A stretch of DNA of 64,000 nucleotides from Comamonas sp. (GTDB lineage Bacteria > Pseudomonadota > Gammaproteobacteria > Burkholderiales > Burkholderiaceae_C). Within the stretch, counting starts at the first letter, position 1; the number at the start of each line of letters is the position of its first letter. The translations under genes and the position numbers were made by a program. The stretch is taken from assembly GCA_028690035.1 (NCBI GenBank), contig JAQVCA010000003.1, positions 124,001-188,000 on the forward strand. The letters are read 5' to 3'. Under the pieces are notes generated by a model. That model saw nothing but the letters and a program-made list of their open reading frames with translations, was not told where the DNA came from and searched no databases. This document shows positions 16,884-25,272 of the stretch, piece by piece.

Positions 16884-18065
16884 ATGCCCACTCCGCCCAC
16901 CCTCTTCGCCAACACCGCCAGCGCACCGCACGACGGCCATTACATCGGTCTGATGTCGGGCACCTCTCTGGATGGGGTGGATGGCGTACTGGCCCGCTTC
17001 AGCCCCGCTGGCCCGCAGGATAGGCCGGTGCAAGTGCAGGCCTACGCCAGCTGCGCCATGCCCACGGCACTGCGCGCCGAGCTGCTTGCGCTGAACAGCC
17101 GCCATGGCCACGATGAGCTGCACCGCGCCGCGCTGGCGGCCAATGCCCTCAGCGGCCTGTATGCGCAGGTGGTGCAGCAACTGCTGACAGACAGCGCAAT
17201 GCACCCCGCACAGATCCATGCCATCGGCGCCCATGGCCAAACGGTGCGCCATCAGCCAGGGCTGCACGATGGCTGCGGCTACACGCTGCAGCTGCTCAAC
17301 CCGGCATTGCTGGCCGAGCGCAGCGGCATCACCGTCGTGGCCGATGTGCGCAGCCGCGATGTCGCTGCCGGTGGCCAGGGCGCACCCTTGGTGCCGGCCT
17401 TTCACCAGCAGGTGTTTGCACCGCGCCATGGCGTAGGTTTGGTGTTGAACATCGGTGGCATTGCCAACGTGAGCGTGCTCCATCCCGCAGGCAGCCCCCA
17501 CACCGTGACCGGCTGGGACTGCGGCCCGGGCAATGCCTTGATCGATGCCTGGTGCCAACGCCACACCGGCCAGCCCTACGATGCCGACGGCGCCTGGGCC
17601 GCCTCCGGGTGCGTGCTCCCGGCCCTGCTGGAGCAACTGCTGCGCGAGCCATTTTTGCAGCAGCCACCGCCCAAAAGCACCGGGCGCGATCTCTTTCACA
17701 CGGCCTGGCTGGGGCAGCAATTGCACGGCTTTACCACGGCGGCACCGCAGGACGTGCAGGCCACGCTCACCGCCTTCACGGCACAAGCCTGTGCCGACAG
17801 TGTGCGCCACTGTGCCGATCCAGCCCGCACGCTGCTGGTGTGTGGCGGCGGGGCGCTCAATGCTCGCCTGATGGCCGAGTTGCAGCAGCGCCTGCCCCAG
17901 CTGCAGGTGCTCTCCACGGCCAGTCAGGGCCTGCCGCCGCTGCAGGTCGAGGCCGCCGCCTTCGCCTGGCTGGCGCGCCAGTGCATGCTGGGGCTGCCGG
18001 GCAACCTGCCGGCGGTGACGGGCGCTGCCGGGCCGCGTGTGCTGGGCGCCATCTACCCCGCCTGA
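16884..18065 (+). CDS. anmK: Anhydro-N-acetylmuramic acid kinase
   Basis: This 393-residue ASKHA-fold kinase phosphorylates and opens 1,6-anhydroMurNAc to MurNAc-6-phosphate during cell-wall recycling. The N-terminal phosphate motif is 'YIGLMSGTSLDGVDGVLARF' (~20-39), with 'GAHGQTVRH', 'NIGGIANVSVL' and 'CGPGNALID' further on, all typical of AnmK. The N-terminus is about 15-20 residues longer than in E. coli; ATG 16884 was kept because no better internal start precedes the motif. It follows the murein peptidase gene by 69 bp. Confidence 0.96.
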   Translation: MPTPPTLFANTASAPHDGHYIGLMSGTSLDGVDGVLARFSPAGPQDRPVQVQAYASCAMPTALRAELLALNSRHGHDELHRAALAANALSGLYAQVVQQLLTDSAMHPAQIHAIGAHGQTVRHQPGLHDGCGYTLQLLNPALLAERSGITVVADVRSRDVAAGGQGAPLVPAFHQQVFAPRHGVGLVLNIGGIANVSVLHPAGSPHTVTGWDCGPGNALIDAWCQRHTGQPYDADGAWAASGCVLPALLEQLLREPFLQQPPPKSTGRDLFHTAWLGQQLHGFTTAAPQDVQATLTAFTAQACADSVRHCADPARTLLVCGGGALNARLMAELQQRLPQLQVLSTASQGLPPLQVEAAAFAWLARQCMLGLPGNLPAVTGAAGPRVLGAIYPA

Positions 18066-18078
18066 CAAACAAAAAAGG

Positions 18079-18158
18079 ATAGCTGCTTGCGCTCATTAAA
18101 AAAGGATTTCAGGTATTTTTCAACCTGAAATCCTTTTTATTCAAGCGCTAGCAGCTAT
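18079..18158. repeat. 80-bp family inverted-repeat element (copy B)
   Basis: Begins ATAGCTGCTTGCGCT and ends AGCGCTAGCAGCTAT. The core is a perfect 16-bp inverted repeat (18099-18114 with 18123-18138) flanked by A and T runs, so it can terminate both convergent genes, anmK and erpA. Confidence 0.85.
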
Positions 18159-18163
18159 GTTTT

Positions 18164-18508
18164 TTACATAGAAAAGCTCGAACCGCAACCGCAAGTGGTC
18201 TGTGCATTGGGATTGCGAATCACAAACTGCGCCCCTTGCAGGTCTTCTTTGTAGTCGATCTCAGCGCCGACCAAATACTGGTAGCTCATGGCATCGATGA
18301 GCAGGGAGACACCGTTCTTGGTCATGGTGGTGTCGTCCTCGTTGGTTTCCTCGTCGAAAGTGAAACCGTACTGAAAGCCCGAGCAGCCCCCACCTTGCAC
18401 AAACACGCGCAGTTTCAGCTCAGGATTGCCTTCTTCGGCAATCAGATCGGCCACTTTGGCGGCGGCGCTGTCGGTAAACACAATGGGATCGGGCAATTGG
18501 GCGGTCAT
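18164..18508 (-). CDS. erpA: Iron-sulfur cluster insertion protein ErpA
   Basis: This 114-residue A-type carrier accepts Fe-S clusters and hands them to apo-enzymes, including those of respiration and isoprenoid synthesis. The three cluster-binding cysteines are present: C42 in '[11 protein letters not shown]' and C106/C108 in 'TTCGCGSSF'. Length and the '[17 protein letters not shown]' core match ErpA rather than IscA. The gene lies between anmK and the rplM-rpsI operon, its common location in Burkholderiales. It is monocistronic here, with copy B just beyond its stop. Confidence 0.95.
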   Translation of the reverse strand: MTAQLPDPIVFTDSAAAKVADLIAEEGNPELKLRVFVQGGGCSGFQYGFTFDEETNEDDTTMTKNGVSLLIDAMSYQYLVGAEIDYKEDLQGAQFVIRNPNAQTTCGCGSSFSM

Positions 18509-18583
18509 GGAAAGCTCACTTCAGAGAAGAACAACAAGATGGCGTGCATCGTAGCGCAGGGGCTGCCTGGGTGCTGCCTGGCA

Positions 18584-18621
18584 TAAAAAAACCACCTGGG
18601 CACTGGGCACAGGTGGTTTTT
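18584..18621 (-). terminator. Intrinsic terminator of rplM-rpsI
   Basis: On the minus strand AAAACCACCTG pairs with CAGGTGGTTTT, and a run of seven T follows. It lies 60 bp past the rpsI stop and before erpA. Confidence 0.85.
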
Positions 18622-18643
18622 GCAGCTCGGGCTGCGTGATGAC

Positions 18644-18674
18644 CGGTGGCCCGTCGGTACACCGACGACCACCG
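18644..18674 (-). other. Stable hairpin directly after rpsI stop
   Basis: Two stacked perfect stems, CGGTGG/CCACCG and CGTCGG/CCGACG, close on a TACA/TGTA tetraloop. The structure starts six bases after the rpsI stop codon and has no T-run, so it is distinct from the terminator further downstream; it may protect the mRNA 3' end. Confidence 0.6.
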
Positions 18675-18680
18675 AAAACA

Positions 18681-19073
18681 TCAACGCTTGGAGAACTGCT
18701 TGGCGCGGCGTGCGGAACGCAGACCGACCTTTTTACGCTCGACTTCACGGGCATCGCGGGTCACGAAACCAGCGGCGCTCAGTGCAGGCTTGAGGCCGGT
18801 GTCGTAGTCGATCAGAGCGCGGGTGATGCCGTGACGGGCTGCACCAGCTTGACCGGATTCGCCGCCGCCACGCACGTTGATCTGGATGTCAAAGCTTTCC
18901 AGATTTTCCGTCAGGGCCAAAGGCTGCTTGACCACCATGATGGAGGTTTCACGACCGAAGTAATCTTGGATGTCCTTACCGTTCACGGTAATTTTGCCGC
19001 TGCCCTTTTTCAGGAAGACGCGAGCGACGCTGGACTTGCGACGGCCAGTGCCGTTGTTCCATTCACCAATCAT
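18681..19073 (-). CDS. rpsI: 30S ribosomal protein S9
   Basis: This 130-residue protein binds 16S rRNA in the head of the small subunit; its basic C-terminal tail reaches the P-site tRNA. The family features are '[25 protein letters not shown]' at the N-terminus and the terminal 'RRAKQFSKR'. It follows rplM by 11 bp, the standard bacterial rplM-rpsI operon. A strong hairpin and then an intrinsic terminator lie downstream. Confidence 0.99.
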   Translation of the reverse strand: MIGEWNNGTGRRKSSVARVFLKKGSGKITVNGKDIQDYFGRETSIMVVKQPLALTENLESFDIQINVRGGGESGQAGAARHGITRALIDYDTGLKPALSAAGFVTRDAREVERKKVGLRSARRAKQFSKR

Positions 19074-19084
19074 CTCAAGACTCC

Positions 19085-19513
19085 TTAGATTTCCAGCACT
19101 TTGGGCTGTTGGGCGCTGTGGGGATGCTCAGCACCGCCATAGACCTTCAGCTTCTTGATCATGGCGTAGCCCAGGGGGCCCTTGGGCAGCATGCCCTTGA
19201 CAGCCTTTTCCAGAGCGCGGCCAGGGAACTTGGCCTGCAGATCACGGAAGTTGGTGGCAGTGATACCGCCGGGGAAGCCCGAGTGACGGTAGTAAATCTT
19301 GTCGGTGTTCTTGGTACCGGTCACCTTCAGCTTGGAAGCATTGATGATGACGATGTAATCGCCGGTATCGACGTGAGGCGTGTAGATGGCTTTGTGTTTG
19401 CCGCGCAGACGCAGGGCCACTTCGCTGGCGACCCGGCCAAGCACCTTGTCGGTGGCGTCAATCACATACCAATCGTGCTGCACCTCAGCGGGTTTTGCGC
19501 TGAATGTAGACAT
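19085..19513 (-). CDS. rplM: 50S ribosomal protein L13
   Basis: This 142-residue protein assembles early onto 23S rRNA. '[25 protein letters not shown]' and '[21 protein letters not shown]' are classic L13 blocks, and the length equals the E. coli protein. First gene of the rplM-rpsI operon. A TATAAT -10 element on the minus strand (19659-19664) predicts a leader of about 140 nt, which includes a 7-bp hairpin; L13 regulates its own operon in E. coli, so the leader is a candidate control site. Confidence 0.99.
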   Translation of the reverse strand: MSTFSAKPAEVQHDWYVIDATDKVLGRVASEVALRLRGKHKAIYTPHVDTGDYIVIINASKLKVTGTKNTDKIYYRHSGFPGGITATNFRDLQAKFPGRALEKAVKGMLPKGPLGYAMIKKLKVYGGAEHPHSAQQPKVLEI

Positions 19514-19598
19514 GGGGAGTTCTCTTTACAAAGAAGTAAACGTATCCTTTTCTGCGGTCGGTGCTTCTTCTGACGATGGAAGCCTCTTAGGCAGGGGG

Positions 19599-19664
19599 CA
19601 TTGGCAACGGGGCCAATGACTTCGCCGCGGGATACTTAAAATCGCTGCGAAGCCCGCCATTATA
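19599..19664 (-). promoter_or_regulatory. rplM promoter -10 and leader hairpin
   Basis: TATAAT is read on the minus strand at 19659-19664. Downstream in the leader, CATTGGC (19599-19605) pairs with GCCAATG (19612-19618), with a 6-nt loop. The same AT-rich stretch could also provide a -10 for the divergent rlmJ. No convincing -35 was seen. Confidence 0.4.
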
Positions 19665-19709
19665 TAAAGTACCTGCTTTGCGCGCTAGCGCCTCTTGAGA
19701 AAAGCCACT

Positions 19710-20600
19710 ATGTTCAGCTACCGACACGCCTTCCATGCCGGCAACCACGCCGACGTGCTCAAGCACACCACCTTGCTGGCCATCGCCCAGTATCTGGTGC
19801 AAAAAGACACGGCCTTGAGCGTGATCGACACCCATGCTGGCGCGGGCCTGTACCGCCTGGATGGCGACTTTGCCAACACCAGCGGCGAGGCGCAGCACGG
19901 CATCGTGCCCATCATGGCCGCCGATCCTGCCAAGCTGGCTCCGGCGCTGCAGTCTTATGTGGAGCTGGTGCGCAGCTTTAACCCCGGGGCGCAGCTGCGT
20001 AACTATCCCGGATCGCCCGCTTTGCTGGCCGGATTGCTGCGCCCGCAAGACCGCCTACGCCTGTTTGAGCTACTGCCCCAAGATGCGCGCTCCTTGCAGG
20101 GCAATATGGCGCAGCTGGAAGTGCCTTGCCCGGTGCAGGTGCTCATGGAAGACGGCTTTGCCGGGGTCAAGCGTTTTGTACCCCCACCCTCACGCCGGGG
20201 TCTGCTGCTGTGCGATCCCAGCTACGAAATGAAGAGCGATTACGCCAAAGTGGCCGCCTTGATGGAAGACTGCCTGCTGCGCTTTGCCACCGGCTGCTAC
20301 GCCGTGTGGTACCCGATCATTGCGCGCCAACAGGCGCACGACGTGCCACGCCGTCTGAAGACACTCGCCACCAAAGCGGGCAAGGGCTGGCTGCACGCCA
20401 CGCTCACCGTCAAATCGAGCAAGCTGCACACCCTGCCCGACGGCCAAGTGCAGCGCCCCGGCCTGCCAGGCAGCGGCATGTTCATCATCAACCCACCCTT
20501 TGCGCTGCGTGCAGCGCTGGAGCCTGCACTGCCGCAAATGGTGCAGCTGCTGGGTCAGGATAAGCACGCTGCCTTTACGCTGGAAAGCGCCGGGGGCTGA
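19710..20600 (+). CDS. rlmJ: 23S rRNA (adenine(2030)-N6)-methyltransferase
   Basis: This 296-residue SAM-dependent methyltransferase modifies A2030 of 23S rRNA. The N-terminal 'MFSYRHAFHAGNHADVLKHTTL' is the family hallmark, and the catalytic motif IV is 'DPSYE' in 'GLLLCDPSYEMKSDY'. The ATG at 19710 was chosen over an in-frame TTG five codons earlier because it matches the conserved N-terminus. It is divergent from rplM, with 196 bp between them. Confidence 0.95.
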   Translation: MFSYRHAFHAGNHADVLKHTTLLAIAQYLVQKDTALSVIDTHAGAGLYRLDGDFANTSGEAQHGIVPIMAADPAKLAPALQSYVELVRSFNPGAQLRNYPGSPALLAGLLRPQDRLRLFELLPQDARSLQGNMAQLEVPCPVQVLMEDGFAGVKRFVPPPSRRGLLLCDPSYEMKSDYAKVAALMEDCLLRFATGCYAVWYPIIARQQAHDVPRRLKTLATKAGKGWLHATLTVKSSKLHTLPDGQVQRPGLPGSGMFIINPPFALRAALEPALPQMVQLLGQDKHAAFTLESAGG

Positions 20601-20635
20601 CCGCCCCACGCTGTGCTGTCTGGCGCAAGCGCTGT

Positions 20636-21220
20636 TCAGGGTGTGTGGGCGTCGGTGTCTGGCGTTGTGGCCTGGGCCAGCAAGTGCTCTGGACAACTGT
20701 CTTCGCCATCGTCCAGACGCCACAGTTCCACGGCGCGCAGGCCCGACATCTCCAACGCCTGGGCGGCGCCCTTGCTCAGGTCAATGATGCGCTTTTTGCT
20801 GAAGGGCCCGCGGTCATTGATACGCACCACCACACTTTTTCCATTGTTGGGGCTGAGCACGCACACCAAGGTACCAAACGGCAGGCTGGGGTGGGCAGCC
20901 GTCAGGGCGTATTGGTCAAAGCGCTCGCCGCTGGCCGTACGCCGCCCATGCAGACCCGGGCCATACCAGGACGCCATACCCGCTTGATCGTAAGGGCGCT
21001 CAGCCTCCAGGGGTTTGGGCAGGCGCAGACCCGGCGCAGGGGCCATGCGGCTGAGCATCTCGGTGGTGGATTGTGGGTGGGGTGTGCGCAACTGCGCGTG
21101 CCCTGCATCTGGAGCAACGGTGGACAAAGGCGCGCACGCGGCCAACACAGCGGTCAGTGTCACTGCAGGGGCCCAGCGCGGCCAGCGCCCCAAGGTATTT
21201 AAAGCAATCGTCATCGGCAT
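20636..21220 (-). CDS. rlpA: RlpA-like septal lytic transglycosylase lipoprotein
   Basis: This protein of about 194 residues is a predicted lipoprotein: the N-terminal hydrophobic segment ends 'LTAVLAAC' with the lipidated cysteine at ~29. The double-psi beta-barrel RlpA domain follows: 'GMASWYGPGLHGRRTASGERFD', 'LPFGTLVCVLSPNNGKSVVVRINDRGPF' and 'RIIDLSKGAAQALEM'. RlpA cleaves denuded glycan strands at the septum. There is no C-terminal SPOR domain, so how it finds septal peptidoglycan is unclear. Start is ATG 21220 or the one two codons later. Confidence 0.9.
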   Translation of the reverse strand: MPMTIALNTLGRWPRWAPAVTLTAVLAACAPLSTVAPDAGHAQLRTPHPQSTTEMLSRMAPAPGLRLPKPLEAERPYDQAGMASWYGPGLHGRRTASGERFDQYALTAAHPSLPFGTLVCVLSPNNGKSVVVRINDRGPFSKKRIIDLSKGAAQALEMSGLRAVELWRLDDGEDSCPEHLLAQATTPDTDAHTP

Positions 21221-21341
21221 GCCGTTTCCATGGTGTCGTATGGAGCACCAAGCGCTGCATAGCTGGTGCTCCTGCACACCGCGCCCTGCGATGGCGCAGC
21301 GCTTTGGCGCGGCGCGCAGCACAGGGCGGCAGGCAACTTTT

Positions 21342-22178
21342 TTACAGCCCCAGGCGATCGCACACCGCCAAGGTAGCAACGCTTTGGTTCATGGTGTAAA
21401 AGTGCAAGCCCGGTGCCCCCAGGGCACGCAATCGCTCGCACAAGGCAGCCACCACATCCAGACCAAAAGCACGGATGGAGGCCGCATCGTCGCCATAGGC
21501 TTGCAGCCGCAGGCGAATCCAGCGCGGGATTTCTGCGCCAGTGGCATCAGAAAAACGCATGAGCTGGGAAGAATTGGTGATCGGCATGATACCGGGAACC
21601 ACTGGAATGCTCACGCCCAAGCGCTGCACATCGTCCACAAAGCGCGCATAGGCATCGGCGTTGTAGAAGTACTGGGTGATGGCCGCATTGGCCCCGGCAC
21701 GCACTTTGGTGGCGAAGGCTTGCAGGTCGGCTTCGGGGCTGCGCGCCTGGGGATGCATCTCCGGGTAGGCGGCCACTTCAATGTGGAAATAGTCGCCAAA
21801 CTCTTGGCGAATAAAAGCCACCAGATCGCTGGCGTAGTGAAATTGCCCACCCATGCCGTAGCCGCTGGGCAGGTCGCCACGCAGCGCCACCAAGCGGCGC
21901 ACGCCCATGCTTTGCAGCTGCTGCAGCTCGGCGCGCACCTTGTCGCGTGTGGCGCCAATGCAGGAAAAGTGCGCCGCTGCCGCCATGCCTTCTTGCTGGA
22001 TGGCCTGCACCATGGCAAAGGTGCCTTCTTGCGTCGAGCCACCGGCACCGTAGGTGACCGAGCAAAACTGCGGCGCACGCGCATACAGCGCTTGGCGCAC
22101 CTGCACATGCTTGGCCGCACCTTCAGGCGTCTTGGTGGGGAAAAACTCAAAACTGATAGGGAAAGCGCTGGCGCTCAT
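21342..22178 (-). CDS. metF: 5,10-Methylenetetrahydrofolate reductase [NAD(P)H]
   Basis: This 278-residue FAD-containing TIM-barrel enzyme reduces methylene-THF to methyl-THF, the methyl donor for methionine synthesis. 'SFEFFPTKTPEG' at the N-terminus, 'SVTYGAGGS', 'LVALRGDLP' and 'PGIMPITN' are conserved MetF blocks. It lies in the minus-strand series ahcY-tlyA-metF, which links it to the methyl cycle, although a repeat element and gaps separate the genes. Confidence 0.97.
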   Translation of the reverse strand: MSASAFPISFEFFPTKTPEGAAKHVQVRQALYARAPQFCSVTYGAGGSTQEGTFAMVQAIQQEGMAAAAHFSCIGATRDKVRAELQQLQSMGVRRLVALRGDLPSGYGMGGQFHYASDLVAFIRQEFGDYFHIEVAAYPEMHPQARSPEADLQAFATKVRAGANAAITQYFYNADAYARFVDDVQRLGVSIPVVPGIMPITNSSQLMRFSDATGAEIPRWIRLRLQAYGDDAASIRAFGLDVVAALCERLRALGAPGLHFYTMNQSVATLAVCDRLGL

Positions 22179-22222
22179 GGGTTCTCCCGAAAAAATCTTG
22201 GATCAAACTCGGCACTTATTAC

Positions 22223-23395
22223 TTAAGCTGGACGCTGCTTGCGCTTGGGGCGCGCTGGGCCAGGGACGTTGTAATCGTCGTCCTCGTCGGGGTCGATCAG
22301 GTGGGCACGCTTTTGTTCGCGCTGCACGGTGCGCGAGACGCGCGCCGGTTTGGGCACGGCGGGCTGATCGGGCAGCGGTGCATCCAGGTGCTGCACCTGC
22401 GCGCCTTGCTGGGCGTGGACAAAAAACTCGTGGTTGCCATCGCCACCGGTGATGGGCGAATCCAGCCACGCCTTCACCTCCAGGCCCAGTTGCGTCAGGC
22501 AGTCGCACACGCGCTGGCGCACCTCGGCGTACAGCGCCGGATCGCGCACGATGCCGCCCTTGCCCACTTGGCCCGGTTGCAGCTCAAACTGGGGCTTGAC
22601 CAGCATCAGCAGGTGGCCGTGGGGCTTGAGCAGGCGCACCACCGCGGGCAGCACCAGGGTCAGCGAAATAAAAGAGACATCGCCGGTGACAAAGTCAAAC
22701 TGCGGCGTGGTGTCCACCTCGGCAAACTCGGGCTTGCGGCGCAACTGCGTGGGCAGCGCTCCGGCCTCACGCGCCTGGGCGCGGGCGAGGCGCTCGGCCT
22801 TGAAGGCCTCGATCTCGGCGTCCTTGGCGTCGCGGCTGTCGTCGTAATCCTCATCGACCAGGCCACCGTTGCGCATCCACGCATAAGGCGCCTGGGGTTG
22901 GGTGTCGTTGTCTTCTTCTTCCACGCAGACTTCAGAAATGGCGGCTTCGCAGGCCTGCTCCAGGGCTTGAGCGGTCATGCTGCGTGCGTTCAAGCCTTCC
23001 ACGCAGACCACGCGCACATCGGCGCGCAGGCGCTCGTGCAGCTGGCCTTGGCCCACATCCACACCAATGACCTGCGCCGCGCCCGCTTGCAGCAGGCAGT
23101 CGGTAAAGCCGCCGGTGCTTTGCCCCACGTCCAGGCAGCGCAGGCCGCGCACCGACAGGCCCGTGGTGGCCAGCGCCCCTTCCAGCTTCAAGCCCCCGCG
23201 CGAGATGTATTTGGCTTCGGCCACATCGAGCAGTTGCAGCTCGGCCCCGGCGGGAATGTCGTCGCCGTTTTTTAGCACTTTCTTCCAGGGCAGCAGGGGC
23301 GAAGTGCGCCATTGCACGCCCGAGGCAATCAGGCGCTGCGCCTGGGAACGGGTACTGGCATGGCCCATGTCGACCAAAAAAACATCTGCACGCAT
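22223..23395 (-). CDS. TlyA family rRNA 2'-O-methyltransferase (S4 + FtsJ), enlarged
   Basis: The protein starts with an S4 RNA-binding domain ('MRADVFLVDMGHASTRSQAQRLIASG') followed by an FtsJ-like methyltransferase with 'LDVGQSTGGFTDCLLQAGA' (SAM site) and 'GDVSFISLTLVLP'. TlyA proteins methylate ribose of cytidines in rRNA. At 390 residues it is far longer than the usual 240-280: an acidic/charged insert of about 75 residues sits between motifs (after 'ISEVCVEEEDND'), and a basic tail follows 'HAQQGAQV'. No Shine-Dalgarno is evident. The enzyme fold is clear; the function of the additions is unknown. Confidence 0.88.
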   Translation of the reverse strand: MRADVFLVDMGHASTRSQAQRLIASGVQWRTSPLLPWKKVLKNGDDIPAGAELQLLDVAEAKYISRGGLKLEGALATTGLSVRGLRCLDVGQSTGGFTDCLLQAGAAQVIGVDVGQGQLHERLRADVRVVCVEGLNARSMTAQALEQACEAAISEVCVEEEDNDTQPQAPYAWMRNGGLVDEDYDDSRDAKDAEIEAFKAERLARAQAREAGALPTQLRRKPEFAEVDTTPQFDFVTGDVSFISLTLVLPAVVRLLKPHGHLLMLVKPQFELQPGQVGKGGIVRDPALYAEVRQRVCDCLTQLGLEVKAWLDSPITGGDGNHEFFVHAQQGAQVQHLDAPLPDQPAVPKPARVSRTVQREQKRAHLIDPDEDDDYNVPGPARPKRKQRPA

Positions 23396-23437
23396 AAGAG
23401 GAACAATAAAAAACAGGAAGGGTTTAGAATTTATTTG

Positions 23438-23517
23438 ATAGCTAGCTGCGCTGTATAGAAAAGGATTTCAGGCAATTTATGGCCTGAAATCCTTACTCAA
23501 TCAGCGACAGCAGCTAT
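23438..23517. repeat. 80-bp family inverted-repeat element (copy C)
   Basis: Begins ATAGCTAGCTGCGCT and ends CAGCAGCTAT, with core AAGGATTTCAGGC...GCCTGAAATCCTT. The core is nearly identical to copy B. It lies 5 bp past the ahcY stop, upstream of tlyA, so it may end most ahcY transcripts. Confidence 0.85.
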
Positions 23518-23521
23518 GCTT

Positions 23522-24943
23522 TTAGTAACGATAGGTGTCGGGCTTGTAAGGGCCCGACTTGCTCACGCCGATGTAGGCCGCCTGATCGTCGGTCAGCTCG
23601 GTGAGCATGGCGCCGACCTTCTTCAGGTGCAGGCGCGCGACCTTTTCGTCCAGGATCTTGGGCAGCACATACACCTTGCCCACTTCGTAGGCGTCGGGGC
23701 GGGTGAACAGCTCGATCTGTGCCAGGGTCTGGTTGGCAAACGAGTTGGACATCACGAACGAGGGGTGGCCGGTGGCGCAACCCAGGTTCACCAAACGGCC
23801 TTTGGCCAGCAGGATGATTTTCTTGCCATCGGGGAAGATGACGTGGTCCACCTGGGGCTTGATCTCTTCCCACTGGCAATGCTGCTCCAGCTGCGCCACT
23901 TCGATTTCGTTGTCAAAGTGACCGATGTTGCAGACGATGGCCTCGTCCTTCATGGCCTGCATGTGCTTGAAGGTGATCACATCGCGGTTGCCGGTGGTGG
24001 TCACAAAGATGTCGGCCTTGTCGGCGGCGTATTCCATGGTCACCACACGATAGCCTTCCATGGCGGCTTGCAGGGCGTTGATGGGGTCGATTTCCGTCAC
24101 CCACACTTGGGCGGACAGGGCGCGCAGGGCTTGGGCCGAGCCTTTGCCCACATCACCGTAGCCCGCCACCACAGCCACTTTGCCGGCAATCATCACGTCG
24201 GTGGCGCGCTTGATGCCATCGACCAGGGATTCGCGGCAGCCGTACAGGTTGTCAAACTTGGACTTGGTGACGGAATCGTTGACGTTGATGGCGCGGAACA
24301 GCAGCGTGCCCTTGGCGGACATTTCGTTCAGGCGGTGTACGCCGGTGGTGGTTTCCTCGGTCACGCCGATGATCTGCGCGCTCTTGCGGCTGTACCAGGT
24401 GGGGTCTTGTGCCAGCTTGGCCTTGATGGCGGCAAAGACGATACGCTCTTCTTCCGAGCCGGGGTTGTCCAGCACAGAGAGGTCTTTTTCCGCGCGCTTG
24501 CCCAGGTGCATGAGCATGGTGGCGTCGCCGCCGTCGTCCAGGATCATGTTCGGGCCTTCGGCATCGCTGCCTGCGGGGCCGAATTCAAAGATGCGGTGGG
24601 TGTAGTCCCAGTAGTCTTGCAGCGATTCGCCCTTGATCGCGAACACGGGGGTGCCGGTGGCGGCGATGGCGGCGGCGGCGTGGTCCTGGGTGGAGAAGAT
24701 GTTGCACGAAGCCCAGCGCACGTCCGCGCCCAGGGCCTTGAGCGTTTCAATCAACACGGCGGTCTGGATGGTCATGTGCAGCGAGCCGGTGATGCGCGCG
24801 CCCTTGAGGGGCTGCTGCGCAGCGAACTCTTCACGCACGGCCATCAGGCCGGGCATTTCAGTTTCAGCGATTTTGATTTCTTTGCGGCCCCAGTCGGCCA
24901 GGTTGATGTCGGCGATGGCGCAGTCTTGCGTAGCGTTGCTCAT
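23522..24943 (-). CDS. ahcY: S-adenosylhomocysteine hydrolase
   Basis: This 473-residue NAD-dependent enzyme splits SAH to adenosine and homocysteine, relieving product inhibition of methyltransferases. Family blocks include '[18 protein letters not shown]', the NAD-binding '[17 protein letters not shown]' and the C-terminal '[10 protein letters not shown]'. The ATG at 24943 gives the conserved N-terminus; the longer upstream frame is leader. An SAH riboswitch lies about 150 nt upstream, so expression should rise when SAH accumulates. Downstream are tlyA and metF. Confidence 0.98.
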   Translation of the reverse strand: MSNATQDCAIADINLADWGRKEIKIAETEMPGLMAVREEFAAQQPLKGARITGSLHMTIQTAVLIETLKALGADVRWASCNIFSTQDHAAAAIAATGTPVFAIKGESLQDYWDYTHRIFEFGPAGSDAEGPNMILDDGGDATMLMHLGKRAEKDLSVLDNPGSEEERIVFAAIKAKLAQDPTWYSRKSAQIIGVTEETTTGVHRLNEMSAKGTLLFRAINVNDSVTKSKFDNLYGCRESLVDGIKRATDVMIAGKVAVVAGYGDVGKGSAQALRALSAQVWVTEIDPINALQAAMEGYRVVTMEYAADKADIFVTTTGNRDVITFKHMQAMKDEAIVCNIGHFDNEIEVAQLEQHCQWEEIKPQVDHVIFPDGKKIILLAKGRLVNLGCATGHPSFVMSNSFANQTLAQIELFTRPDAYEVGKVYVLPKILDEKVARLHLKKVGAMLTELTDDQAAYIGVSKSGPYKPDTYRY

Positions 24944-25092
24944 GGTTTCTCCACTCGAAAAAAGCAGCTGGAAAAAACCACGCTCCGTGGCTGGGGCACA
25001 TGGGCTATGGGGCCTCACCGCACAAAAGCGTGGGGTGAGCGTCGTTGCCAGAAAGCAGCACACCAGATACAGAGAGGGGTGCGGCTGCCGCC

Positions 25093-25151
25093 TTTCCGAG
25101 CCTCACGCCTGTGGCGGTCTTGCGACCAGGCGCTGCAACGCTCCTCGGAAA
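25093..25151 (-). promoter_or_regulatory. SAH riboswitch of ahcY
   Basis: The minus strand reads TTTCCGAGGAGCGTTGCAGC at the 5' side and AGGCTCGGAAA at the 3' side. This reproduces the SAH riboswitch core: the closing stem CCGAG(G)/(A)GGCTCGG and the conserved GAGGAGCGYTGCARC stretch. SAH riboswitches are known upstream of ahcY in beta- and gammaproteobacteria and act as ON switches. It sits about 150 nt before the ahcY start, the only gene on this strand nearby. Confidence 0.92.
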
Positions 25152-25272
25152 GAAGAAGCCAGCGATTGTAAGCGAGGCGCAAAAGGCCAGGCCGTTGTCT
25201 CTAACTCGCCCCTTAAAATTCAGGCTCTGTAACTGGGCCAAATTTTTGCTATAGCCCCTATCAATCTTTGCT

